A DNA stretch of 60,060 nucleotides, taken from Sulfopaludibacter sp035606355. GTDB lineage: Bacteria > Acidobacteriota > Terriglobia > Bryobacterales > Bryobacteraceae. Under the pieces are notes generated by a model. It had not been told where the DNA came from and ran no database searches. It saw nothing but the letters and a program-made list of their open reading frames with translations. Below, piece by piece: positions 7,315 to 15,343 of the stretch. The position numbers and the translations under genes are program-made. Position 1 is the first letter of the stretch. Every line of letters starts with the position of its first letter. The stretch is from assembly GCA_035606355.1 (NCBI GenBank), contig DATNFO010000050.1:1-60060 (forward strand). Direction: 5' to 3'.

Positions 7315-10300
7315 AGAGAGCGGAAATCCGCCGCACGGGGCGAGGCCGCCAGGGTTGGCGCACCGCCGAGGCGGTCTGGCTGCTGGCTGCCGCCGTGCTG
7401 ATCGCCGCCGGCCTTCGTCTGGTGTATCTCGCGAAATCGCACGACTTCACTGCGATTGATGCCGGCATTGCTTCCAAGCAGTTACTCAATCTGAATACGT
7501 TAAGCGCACGCGAAGACCTGCTGCCGGTGCTCGCCAACATTTTCACCGAGCCGGGCGAGCGGGAATTTGCCGCCCGGAAGATTTATGACGATGCCGGCGC
7601 CCTCTCCAACACCGGCGCGCTCGCCCGCATACGCGTTACGGCCGCCGAAATTCGCGCAACGCGCGGGCTGCGCGCCTGGCGCGACCGGCTTGGCGGGCGC
7701 GAATCGATGCCGCTCTTTACGCCGGACCAGTTTCGCGCGCTGAAGCCGCTCGTGGTGGTGCGGCAGCCCCACAATTTCCGCAGCGCCTTCACGCTTTGGA
7801 CCATCCTCTTCTTTGGCGCGTTCGCGCTGGTTCACCTGTTTTGGAGCCTGCGCGGCTTCAACGGCGAAGCAACGTTTTTGCCCGCCATCCTGCTGCTCAC
7901 CGGCATAGGCCTGATCCTGATGGTGGCGCTCCGTGATCCGGTTCGCGACAATCTGCTCTTCACCGACTTCGCACAGGGAGCCGTCATCGGCTGCCTCGTC
8001 CTGGCGGCCGCCAGTGTGCTGGATTTCGAGCGTCTGGCGGGACGTCTCGCGTTCGTTCCGCTGCTTGTCAGTTTCGCGCTTTCCGTGCTGCTGATCCTTT
8101 TCGGCACCGGGCCCGGCTCCAGCGACGCCAAGGTGAATCTCTTCGGCTTCCAGCCGGTCGAACTCATCCGCCTGCTGCTTGTTTTCTTCCTCGCCGGATA
8201 TTTCGGCTCTCGATGGGACGTGCTCCGCCACGCCCGCGAAACGCGCGCGTCGCTTGCCAGGCTCACCAGCCGCCTAAACGTCCCGCCGGTGGAATACACG
8301 CTGCCGATTCTCGCCGGCGTGCTGCTTTCGCTCGCCTTCTTCTTTCTGCAAAAGGACATGGGCCCGGCGCTGGTATTTGCGTGCGTCTTTCTCATTCTTT
8401 ATGCGATTGCGCGGGGCAGCGCCTTCGTACCTGTTGTAGGGCTCGGACTCCTGGTGCTCGGCTTCGCGATCGGCTACATGATCGGAATCCCGCACACGGT
8501 CGCCGACCGCGTCGGCATGTGGCTCTCGCCCTGGAGCAATCTCGTGCATGGCGGGGATCAGCTCGCCGATTCGCTCTGGGCTTTTGCCACCGGCGGTCCC
8601 GCCGGTATGGGCATAGGGCTCGGCGACCCGCAAGTGGTTCCCGCCGCGCATACGGACCTCATCCTCTCCGCGCTCGGCGAAGAGTGGGGCTTCTTGGGAG
8701 TCTCAGCGGTATTCGCCGTGTACGCGCTCATCGTGTGGCGCGCTATCCGCATCGCCCGCAGCGCGCGGACGGATTACGAAATGTTCCTCGCGGCGGGCCT
8801 CGCCGCCGCCACGGCTCTGCAGATCCTGGTGATCGCGGGCGGAGCGCTCGGCCTCATGCCGCTCACCGGAGTGGTCACGCCATTTCTGAGCTACGGGCGC
8901 ACCGCGATGATCGCCAACTTTCTGGTGATCGGAATCCTCGAAGCCATCTCCGCGCGCGGCCGCATCGCCGAACCGCGAACGCAGTTCCCGCTGACCGCCG
9001 TCGCCGTTGTGTTCGGCATTTGCGGTGTGGCGATTCTGGCGAAAGCGGCGTACGTCGAGGTGCTTCACGATTCCGCCATCGTCGGCGAAGGCGCGCTGGT
9101 GGTGCAGGCCGATGGCGGCCGCCGCTACCAGTACAACCCGCGCTTCCAGGAGGTCATGCGCGACATTCCCAAGGGCACCATTTACGATCGCAACGGCCTG
9201 CCGCTCGCTACCAGCGATTGGACTCAACTGGAAAAACATCGCGCCGATTACACCGCGCTCGGCATCGATATCGATCGCGCCTGCCCGCGCACGGACCAGC
9301 GCTACTACCCGCTCGGTCCGCTCGCCTTTGACCTGCTCGGCGACCTGCGCACTCGCTACCGGTGGGGAGCCGGCAACACAGCATTTGTCGAGCGCGACGA
9401 AGCACGGCGTCTGCGCGGCTATGACGACCGGCCTTCTCTCGTGGACGTGAAAAATCCCAAAACAGGAGCCACCGAGCGCGTAATCAAATACGACTATCGC
9501 GAGCTTGTGCCGCTGCTGCGCCATCGCTACGACCCGGAAAACCCCGCCGTTCGCCGCGTCCTCGACCGTCCACGGGATGTGAAGATGTCCCTGGACGCGC
9601 GGCTGCAAATCAAGGTCGCCGACATTCTCAAGAAGCAGCTTGCGGCAGCGAATCAGGACAAAGGCGCGGCCGTGGTGATGGACCCTGCGACGGGCGACCT
9701 GCTCGCCGCGGTCAGCCTGCCGCTTCCCGATCCAAACGAAACCACTCCGTCGCTGGACCGCGCGCGCTACGGACTCTACCCGCCGGGTTCGACATTCAAG
9801 GTTGTCACGGCCATGGCCGCGCTGCGCAAAGATGCGAGTCTGACCACAAAAACCTACCAGTGCATCCGCCTGCCCGATGGCCGCACGGGCAATTACATTC
9901 GCGGCTCTAATCGTCCGATTCGTGACGATGTGCAGGATAAAGAGCCGCATGGAACAGTCAACATGGAGCGCGGAATCGTCGTCTCCTGCAATGCATTTTT
10001 CGCACAACTTGGCACGTATGACGTGGGAGCGCAGCAACTCTGGGACACTGCCAGCCTGCTCGGCATCTCTGCCGCGAAAAGCGCCGATCAGTTGAAGAAA
10101 TATCTGCCGCAATCGTCGTATGGGCAAGGCGAAGTGGTCGCGTCCCCATTCCAGATGGCGAGAGTTGCCGCCACAGTTGCAAATGGCGGCTCTATGCCGC
10201 TGGGCCGCTGGATCACCGACGAAACAAACTCGCGCACCGATCCTCCGAAAGCCGTTCTCGCGCCCGATGCTGCCCAGACGCTCGCAAAGTTCATGCGGGA

Positions 10301-10553
10301 GGTGGTCACCAGCGGAACGGGCCGCCGCGCCGCCGCCGGCATTGCGGTCGCCGGAAAAACCGGTACAGCTGAGCTTGCGAGCGCGCCGAGCCACGCCTGG
10401 TTCATCGGCTTCGCGCCATACGGCGGCAGCCCCACGGGCCGCAAAATCGCGTTCAGCGTCCTGGTGGAGAATGGAGTGTACGGGGGGACCGCCGCCGCGC
10501 CCGCCGCCGCCGAAATCGTGAGCGCCGCCGCCAAACTCGGACTCGTGCAATGA
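7287..10553 (+). CDS. SEDS glycosyltransferase fused to class B penicillin-binding protein
   Basis: 1088 residues, a single chain carrying both peptidoglycan polymerase and transpeptidase. The N-terminal ~570 residues are polytopic and RodA/FtsW-like: after one extra N-terminal helix and an ~100-residue loop comes the SEDS core with AHTDLILSALGEEWG (Asp457 is the essential SEDS aspartate by alignment), SLWAFATGGPAGMG and FLSYGRTAMIAN near its end. A linking helix (~575) leads to the PBP part: DIPKGTIYDRNG pedestal motif (~630), catalytic S835-T-F-K838, S900-C-N902 and K1024-T-G1026. All catalytic motifs are intact. Replaces separate rodA and pbpA genes. Start overlaps the kinase by 28 bp; stop overlaps the FHA gene by 4 bp. 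Confidence 0.93.
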   Translation: MAVTRSKTLERAEIRRTGRGRQGWRTAEAVWLLAAAVLIAAGLRLVYLAKSHDFTAIDAGIASKQLLNLNTLSAREDLLPVLANIFTEPGEREFAARKIYDDAGALSNTGALARIRVTAAEIRATRGLRAWRDRLGGRESMPLFTPDQFRALKPLVVVRQPHNFRSAFTLWTILFFGAFALVHLFWSLRGFNGEATFLPAILLLTGIGLILMVALRDPVRDNLLFTDFAQGAVIGCLVLAAASVLDFERLAGRLAFVPLLVSFALSVLLILFGTGPGSSDAKVNLFGFQPVELIRLLLVFFLAGYFGSRWDVLRHARETRASLARLTSRLNVPPVEYTLPILAGVLLSLAFFFLQKDMGPALVFACVFLILYAIARGSAFVPVVGLGLLVLGFAIGYMIGIPHTVADRVGMWLSPWSNLVHGGDQLADSLWAFATGGPAGMGIGLGDPQVVPAAHTDLILSALGEEWGFLGVSAVFAVYALIVWRAIRIARSARTDYEMFLAAGLAAATALQILVIAGGALGLMPLTGVVTPFLSYGRTAMIANFLVIGILEAISARGRIAEPRTQFPLTAVAVVFGICGVAILAKAAYVEVLHDSAIVGEGALVVQADGGRRYQYNPRFQEVMRDIPKGTIYDRNGLPLATSDWTQLEKHRADYTALGIDIDRACPRTDQRYYPLGPLAFDLLGDLRTRYRWGAGNTAFVERDEARRLRGYDDRPSLVDVKNPKTGATERVIKYDYRELVPLLRHRYDPENPAVRRVLDRPRDVKMSLDARLQIKVADILKKQLAAANQDKGAAVVMDPATGDLLAAVSLPLPDPNETTPSLDRARYGLYPPGSTFKVVTAMAALRKDASLTTKTYQCIRLPDGRTGNYIRGSNRPIRDDVQDKEPHGTVNMERGIVVSCNAFFAQLGTYDVGAQQLWDTASLLGISAAKSADQLKKYLPQSSYGQGEVVASPFQMARVAATVANGGSMPLGRWITDETNSRTDPPKAVLAPDAAQTLAKFMREVVTSGTGRRAAAGIAVAGKTGTAELASAPSHAWFIGFAPYGGSPTGRKIAFSVLVENGVYGGTAAAPAAAEIVSAAAKLGLVQ

Positions 10554-11317
10554 ACCTCTTCTCAGAAATTGAAAAAACCATCGAGCGGGGCTTCCGCCGC
10601 TGGACCGAAAAAGTCTTCGGCCCGGCGGACAGCGATCAGCTCCTGCTGCTGCACCGGGCGATTCTCGAACAGATTGAAGGGCAGGTTCAGACGGTCGCCA
10701 AAGGCCGCCGGGTTTTTCCGTATTCGCGCGTGACGGTAACGCTGATTTCGCCCGAAGAAGCCAAGCGCACGCTGTATCAGGCGGCTTTCGGCGAGCGCCT
10801 CGAAACCGACCTCAAGGAAGCGCTCGATTCCGCCGGCTGCGAGTTGCCGAAGGGGTTCCACGTGGAGGTGGAAACGGCCGCCGGCGGCGAAGGGAATCTG
10901 GAAATCGCTTACGGCGTGGAGAAACAGGAGCCCAAGCCGCCGAAGCCCTCCGAGCCCGCACGCCTGAGCGTAGTCAAAGGCAAAACCGCGGCAGCCGATT
11001 ACACGCTCGACAAAGCACGCACCAACATCGGCCGCTTAGCCGAACTGACTGACGCAGACCAGAGAGTCATCCGCCGCAACGATGTGGTGTTCGAAGAAGG
11101 CGCGGACGAAGCGAACTCCACCGTCTCTCGCAAACACGCGCACATCCGGCGCGAAGGCGACGACTACCGCCTCTGCGACGACGAGAGCGAGTTCGGAACC
11201 AGAGTCTTCCGCGACGGCCGCTCCATAGACGTGCCGCCGGGCAATCGCCGCGGCGAAAAACTCCGGGACGGCGACGAAATCTATCTCGGCAGGGCGTGTC
11301 TGCGATTCGTGGAGTAA
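10550..11317 (+). CDS. FhaA-like protein: DUF3662 domain plus FHA domain
   Basis: 255 residues, cytosolic. The N-terminal ~110 residues match the FhaA-type N-terminal domain (DUF3662): EKTIERGFRRWTEKVFG, LLHRAILEQIEG and RVFPYSRVTVTL. A basic Pro/Lys linker follows and then an FHA domain at ~155-255 with IGRLAEL, STVSRKHAHIR and SEFGTRVFRDG motifs, i.e. the phosphothreonine-binding residues Arg, Ser, His are retained. ATGA overlap with the SEDS-PBP gene means translational coupling. In mycobacteria FhaA binds the phosphorylated MviN pseudokinase domain and regulates wall synthesis; a comparable adaptor role is inferred here. Its 3' end overlaps the convergent PilZ gene by 37 bp. Confidence 0.87.
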   Translation: MNLFSEIEKTIERGFRRWTEKVFGPADSDQLLLLHRAILEQIEGQVQTVAKGRRVFPYSRVTVTLISPEEAKRTLYQAAFGERLETDLKEALDSAGCELPKGFHVEVETAAGGEGNLEIAYGVEKQEPKPPKPSEPARLSVVKGKTAAADYTLDKARTNIGRLAELTDADQRVIRRNDVVFEEGADEANSTVSRKHAHIRREGDDYRLCDDESEFGTRVFRDGRSIDVPPGNRRGEKLRDGDEIYLGRACLRFVE

Positions 11318-11610
11318 GGCGGATCAAACCCCGCGGTGATCAACTCAATCGCCGCGCCTGTGCCGGCCACACGCACGACTCTGCCGATTCCCCAATGCGG
11401 CAGCCCGCCGGCGTCGCCAATCTGGAACTCGCAAGTCACCTGATCGCCCGCGCCGATATCGACGGGGTCGTGGAATTGTAGAAACGCCCCGAATTCGCTG
11501 AGGTTTTCGGTGACGGCCGAAAAGCTTTGCCTCGTCCGGTTGATCTCTACTTCCGCCGCCACGCGCATCGGAACTCGCCGCTCTTGCCTTCGCTCGCACA
11601 TACCGAACAT
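11281..11610 (-). CDS. PilZ-domain protein
   Basis: 109 residues, essentially a lone PilZ domain, the c-di-GMP-binding fold. Seen: ERRQERRVPMRV at the N-terminus for the RxxxR ligand motif, a beta segment ENLSEFGAF standing for the [D/N]xSxxG motif, and GIGRVVRV near residue 77. The second motif is NLSEFG, acceptable for binding. It probably modulates motility, secretion or exopolysaccharide through an unknown partner. Convergent with, and overlapping by 37 bp, the last gene of the signalling operon; 26 bp downstream of the OM barrel gene on the same strand, so it may be co-transcribed with it. Confidence 0.78.
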   Translation of the reverse strand: MFGMCERRQERRVPMRVAAEVEINRTRQSFSAVTENLSEFGAFLQFHDPVDIGAGDQVTCEFQIGDAGGLPHWGIGRVVRVAGTGAAIELITAGFDPPYSTNRRHALPR

Positions 11611-11636
11611 ATCGGCGGGAAAGCGGAAGGCTTGAA

Positions 11637-12212
11637 TCAGAACGTGATCCCGACCATGAATTCAGCCTGGTTCTGGTTGCTGTTGAAGACGTTAGTGACG
11701 TTGAACTGCCTGTCCGTCCAGCGGGTATACCGAAGCTCCGGAATGATGTGCACGACGAAATGAGCGTCGATGCCTACGCCCATCACGAAGCCGGTGGTTG
11801 TATTCTTTGCCGGCGAGAGGTTCGCCACGCTGTTGCTGATACCGCTCAGCTTGTCCCACGCGATGCCGGCATCCACAAACGGGCGCACCACTTTCGCCGG
11901 AAACCGGTACTTCAGCAGCAACGGGAATTCCCAATTACCGGCGGTATTTACGCTGACGATGGCGCTCCCGGTGGACCCCAGCACGTTCTTGTAATTGAAA
12001 TGCCGGTAAATCGCGTCGCCCTCCACGCCCAGCCCGAACGGCAGATGCAACTCCGCCGTCACACCCACCAGGTACCGCTGCGTCGTGGTACTGACCGAGC
12101 CATTCACCGTATTGAGAAAATCGGTGAGAGGGAGCCCGACCTTTACCCCGCCACTGAAGGGCTGGCAGAACGCGGCTGTTGCCGAAAGAAGAAACGGAAA
12201 AAGCAGGCGCAT
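11637..12212 (-). CDS. Outer-membrane beta-barrel protein
   Basis: 191 residues. Signal peptide with AFCQ processing site (residues 1-~17) followed by alternating hydrophobic strands typical of the OMP_b-brl/porin-like family: FSGGVKVGLPL, YLVGVTAELHLPFGLGVEG, WEFPLLLKYRF, VVRPFVDAGIAW, IPELRYTRW and a C-terminal strand ending EFMVGITF with terminal Phe, the usual OM insertion signal. About eight strands. No ligand can be assigned. It lies upstream of the PilZ gene and downstream of lptB, both on the same strand, but a hairpin at 12239-12256 separates it from lptB. Confidence 0.8.
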   Translation of the reverse strand: MRLLFPFLLSATAAFCQPFSGGVKVGLPLTDFLNTVNGSVSTTTQRYLVGVTAELHLPFGLGVEGDAIYRHFNYKNVLGSTGSAIVSVNTAGNWEFPLLLKYRFPAKVVRPFVDAGIAWDKLSGISNSVANLSPAKNTTTGFVMGVGIDAHFVVHIIPELRYTRWTDRQFNVTNVFNSNQNQAEFMVGITF

Positions 12213-12227
12213 ACACTTCCAGTGTAT
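12211..12227 (-). promoter_or_regulatory. Palindrome overlapping the start of the OM barrel gene; possible leaderless promoter
   Basis: A perfect 7-3-7 inverted repeat, ATACACT TCC AGTGTAT, contains the first bases of the ATG (12212). On the minus strand TACACT (12226-12221) is a -10-like hexamer only 8 nt before the ATG, so a transcript starting about 7 nt downstream would be nearly leaderless. It could equally be an operator. The related sequence TACACTGAATGTAT occurs 12 nt before lptC/A (15324-15311). Confidence 0.4.
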
Positions 12228-12238
12228 CCGAGGTATGT

Positions 12239-12256
12239 TATGGCCTCCCGGCCATA
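12239..12256. repeat. Short hairpin after lptB (REP-like, possible terminator)
   Basis: Perfect 7-4-7 inverted repeat TATGGCC TCCC GGCCATA, 5 bp past the lptB stop. The TCCC loop is the same as in the 24-nt hairpins at 29063 and 29183. No T-tract on the minus strand, so intrinsic termination is uncertain. Confidence 0.55.
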
Positions 12257-12260
12257 CGCC

Positions 12261-13010
12261 TTAGACGCGCAGCGTAAAGCTTTCGCCCAGGTAGATGCGT
12301 TTGACTTCCGGATCGCGCTCCAAGGCCTCCGGACTCCCCGCGCGGAAAATCCGGCCGTTATTGATGATATAAGCCCGATCCGTCACCGCAAGCGTTTCGC
12401 GGACGTTGTGATCCGTAATCAGGATCCCGATCCCCGTGCGCTTCAGATCGAAAATGATGCGCTGCAGTTCCAAAACCTGAATCGGGTCGATGCCCGAAAA
12501 AGGCTCGTCGAGCAGGAGGAATCGCGGGTCGATCACCAGGGAGCGCGCGATCTCCACGCGCCGGCGCTCTCCGCCGCTCAGCATGTACCCAAGGCTGCGT
12601 CTCACCGTCTCCAGACCGAGTTGCCCGATAAGTTGCTCCTGCTTTTCGCGCCGCTGCCGGCCGTTCAGCGGCAGCGTTTCGAGAATCGCCATCAGATTGT
12701 CTTCTACCGTCAGCTTGCGAAAGACGCTGGCTTCCTGCGGCAGATAGCTGATGCCACGCTGCGCCCGCTGATACATAGGGAGCGCGGTGATGTCTTTGCC
12801 ATCGACAAGAATGGTCCCGGAATCCGGGCTGATCAACCCGACGATCATGTAGAACGACGTCGTCTTGCCCGCGCCGTTCGGCCCCAGCAGTCCCACCACT
12901 TCGCCCTGATGCACGTATAGCGTCACGTCGTCGACAACGCGGCGGCCGCGATAGGTTTTGGAGATCTCTTTCGTCTCCAGGGTGCTGACCTTGGGCTTAT
13001 TTGCGTCCAC
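12261..13010 (-). CDS. lptB: LPS export ABC transporter ATPase LptB
   Basis: Cytosolic ATPase of the LptB2FG complex that powers transport of LPS to the outer membrane. Motifs: Walker A GPNGAGKTT, Q-loop YLPQEASVFRKL, signature LSGGERRRVEIA, Walker B FLLLDEPF, switch His in ITDHNVRETL; the PQEASVFRKLTVEDN stretch and SGIDPI are characteristic of LptB. I place the start at GTG 13010, which has AGGA 6 nt upstream and overlaps the upstream lptC/A stop by 14 bp; a longer frame to ATG 13076 would add 22 residues of non-family sequence overlapping the previous gene by 80 bp. LptF/G are not in the window. Confidence 0.94.
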   Translation of the reverse strand: MDANKPKVSTLETKEISKTYRGRRVVDDVTLYVHQGEVVGLLGPNGAGKTTSFYMIVGLISPDSGTILVDGKDITALPMYQRAQRGISYLPQEASVFRKLTVEDNLMAILETLPLNGRQRREKQEQLIGQLGLETVRRSLGYMLSGGERRRVEIARSLVIDPRFLLLDEPFSGIDPIQVLELQRIIFDLKRTGIGILITDHNVRETLAVTDRAYIINNGRIFRAGSPEALERDPEVKRIYLGESFTLRV

Positions 13011-15306
13011 GCTGGATCCTGGTTTGGACAGGCTGGTTTGGGGACCCACTACCGAGCAGCCTATCATCGTTGGCAAGGTAGGTCAATTTCGGCGCCTGCG
13101 TCATCTGGTCGCGCCCTTTGGCCGTTTTTACGAGGCGCGATTGCCGCGGCTCATCGCTCTTTAGAATTACTTTGTCCTCGTCGCAATAATACTCGCCGTG
13201 GTCCGCCGTTCCGGTGACAACCTCGTGCGCCGCATTGGTGTGAACGATCTGCACGCTGCCCTCTGCGAACGCTTTTTCCAGCCGCGAATCGCTGCCCGAT
13301 TCCGCCAGAAACGCGCGCAGTTCGCTACTCTTCACCTGCATCCCGGGCCGGTCGAGATTCACGCCGCCCGAATAGACCGCTTGCCGGTCGGCATCGCTGT
13401 ACGTAAGGTGCCGCGCCTTCACCACTGTGAGCAGGGCAGGCTTGGCCGCGGCCTTGCCATCCGGCTTCGCCTTCGGTTCTTCCCACAAGTCGCTGACCAC
13501 GTTATCGTCGGCAATGAGCGTCTTTTTCTTGCGATCCAGGTCCACCTTCTCGGCCGTGATCTTGTTCGCTCCCTGCCACATGGTGACCTTGCCTTCGTAA
13601 TGGATCACGGTGTTGCGATCCGTCGATACCATGTGGCGCGCCTGCGCCTGCAGCGGCTCATCGCCGGAAAGCATCTGACCTTGCTTGCCGGCGTTCTGAT
13701 CGGGAAGGCGGCTGGATTCCACGTTGTCATCGGCGGTGAAATCGCCCGTTTTCTGATCCATGCGAATGCGGCCGGCGCTGGTGGAACCGGTGGCGTCCCA
13801 CATGCGCGCGCCGCCGTCCAGCAGGATGACGTTCTGCGCCTGGTCCATGGTGGCTTTGCTGGCCTTCGCGTGGCGGTCGCCCTCCGCATAGACGAAATCG
13901 CCCGTCTGCTCCATGGCCGACATCCTGTTGGTCTTGGGGTCGAACTTCGCCACCAGGTCCTTGCTGGAGGTGGTGGATGCCGCGCGATTCTTTTTCTTCT
14001 CGTCCGCGTTGGGGTCGGTGGTAGTTTTCGCGTCGGTCGCGTGGAAATTTTCAATGCGGTTCTTATCCGCGTACGCCACCTGCATGGAGTTCGCGGTCAC
14101 GATCCGATGATGCTGCGCAGGCGCGTTCGGCAGAAACTCCAGAGTGCCGGGCGCGTGCGTCATCACGGTCTGCAGATCCCGGCCGCCGGGCCGCATCTTC
14201 ATCTCGATGGCGTCGCTACGCAGCACGTGAGTCTCTCCCGGCTGCTGGCCGCGGGCGGCGATCGGCTTGGATGAGACCACCGCCTGACCGGTCGCGTCGA
14301 CATGGTTCAAGAGGCTCTGCTTATCCTGCACCGTATAATCCAGCTTTACGAAATTGGCATCCACGGTGGTGGCTGCGTTGTCGGACGTGGACACCATGTG
14401 CGCTTTGTTATTCGCGATCATCTGCTGAATTTCGCCGGTAGCATCGAAGTTCACCTGCAGGTCGCCGGCCGAGTATTGCAGGTTCTTGTTGGGATAAACA
14501 TCAGTACCGTGCGCGTTCACGGCGTGCAGTTCCTGAATGACGCGATGCGTCTCCGTGCCCACATGACTTTCCTGCAAGTGCAGAACGACGTTCTCGCCTT
14601 CCACCACCGTGTTGTCGCGCGTCAGCTTGCCCCACGGCTGGAGCTGCACTTCGTTGAAGGTCTCGCGATACGTCAGGCTCGCGCCTTCAATCTTCATCGG
14701 CTTGGCATTCGGACCAGCCGGGCGATAGTCCACCACCACGCCGCTCTTGAGCTGCAGCACCTGCGCGGCGGGATCGTAGAATGCGCCGGTGGCTTTGCCT
14801 TCGCCGCTCTCAAACTTGAACGTGGTCGGCTTATCCGTGTCGACACGGCCAGTCGATGCGTCGCAGTTCACGCCGGAAGATTGAACGGTGACGAGCTCAC
14901 GTTTCGGATCGCCCTGCGCCGGCACGGCTAACGTGAATTCCACCAGACCATCGGCCTGCAGACGGTTCTCATGCGGGTAAAACGCGGCCGAGGCGCTCTT
15001 AATGAGATTGTAGGCCGTGCATTCCTTGTTGTAGACCTTGAGGAGAACGTTCGTGAGATCCACCCGCGAATTGTCTGAGATCTGCTTGAACTCATCGGCC
15101 TGCACGAAATACGTGGCGCAGCCGCTATCGTTCTTTTTGCTGGTATAGACGTATTTATCGCTGGCCGTATTCAGACCCGGAGGGAGCGGTTGAGGCGCCG
15201 GAGGAGCTTCCCGCTGGACGATCTTTCTTTGGGCCTGATACTTGAAGCCGATGCCGCCGACAATAGCTGCAATGGCCACCAGCAGAAGCCAGCGCGTGCC
15301 TCGCAT
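12997..15306 (-). CDS. LptC/LptA-type LPS transport protein, unusually long
   Basis: 769 residues. N-terminal membrane anchor at ~5-22 (WLLLVAIAAIVGGIGF) with the rest periplasmic, as in LptC. The body consists of many beta-strand OstA/LptA-like segments (RLQADGLVEF, KPMKIEGASLTYRE, IEMKMRPGGRDLQTV, KATMDQAQNVILLDGGARMW, NTVIHYEGKVTMWQGANKI), far beyond the ~190 residues of LptC or ~180 of LptA. I read it as a membrane-anchored multi-jellyroll bridge carrying LPS through the periplasm. Followed directly by lptB. Low-complexity Lys/Ala linkers (KKKNRAASTTSSKD) suggest module boundaries near residues 430-445 and 610-625. LptA/LptC assignment is by strand pattern and context. Confidence 0.85.
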   Translation of the reverse strand: MRGTRWLLLVAIAAIVGGIGFKYQAQRKIVQREAPPAPQPLPPGLNTASDKYVYTSKKNDSGCATYFVQADEFKQISDNSRVDLTNVLLKVYNKECTAYNLIKSASAAFYPHENRLQADGLVEFTLAVPAQGDPKRELVTVQSSGVNCDASTGRVDTDKPTTFKFESGEGKATGAFYDPAAQVLQLKSGVVVDYRPAGPNAKPMKIEGASLTYRETFNEVQLQPWGKLTRDNTVVEGENVVLHLQESHVGTETHRVIQELHAVNAHGTDVYPNKNLQYSAGDLQVNFDATGEIQQMIANNKAHMVSTSDNAATTVDANFVKLDYTVQDKQSLLNHVDATGQAVVSSKPIAARGQQPGETHVLRSDAIEMKMRPGGRDLQTVMTHAPGTLEFLPNAPAQHHRIVTANSMQVAYADKNRIENFHATDAKTTTDPNADEKKKNRAASTTSSKDLVAKFDPKTNRMSAMEQTGDFVYAEGDRHAKASKATMDQAQNVILLDGGARMWDATGSTSAGRIRMDQKTGDFTADDNVESSRLPDQNAGKQGQMLSGDEPLQAQARHMVSTDRNTVIHYEGKVTMWQGANKITAEKVDLDRKKKTLIADDNVVSDLWEEPKAKPDGKAAAKPALLTVVKARHLTYSDADRQAVYSGGVNLDRPGMQVKSSELRAFLAESGSDSRLEKAFAEGSVQIVHTNAAHEVVTGTADHGEYYCDEDKVILKSDEPRQSRLVKTAKGRDQMTQAPKLTYLANDDRLLGSGSPNQPVQTRIQRGRK

Positions 15307-15343
15307 GGGGATACATTCAGTGTACCAGCGTTACCATTGTGAG

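Noticed and set aside
15242..15343. An upstream extension of the LssY_C-like gene.
   Set aside because: It would overlap the divergent lptC/A start region and puts a non-signal sequence ahead of a plausible signal peptide.
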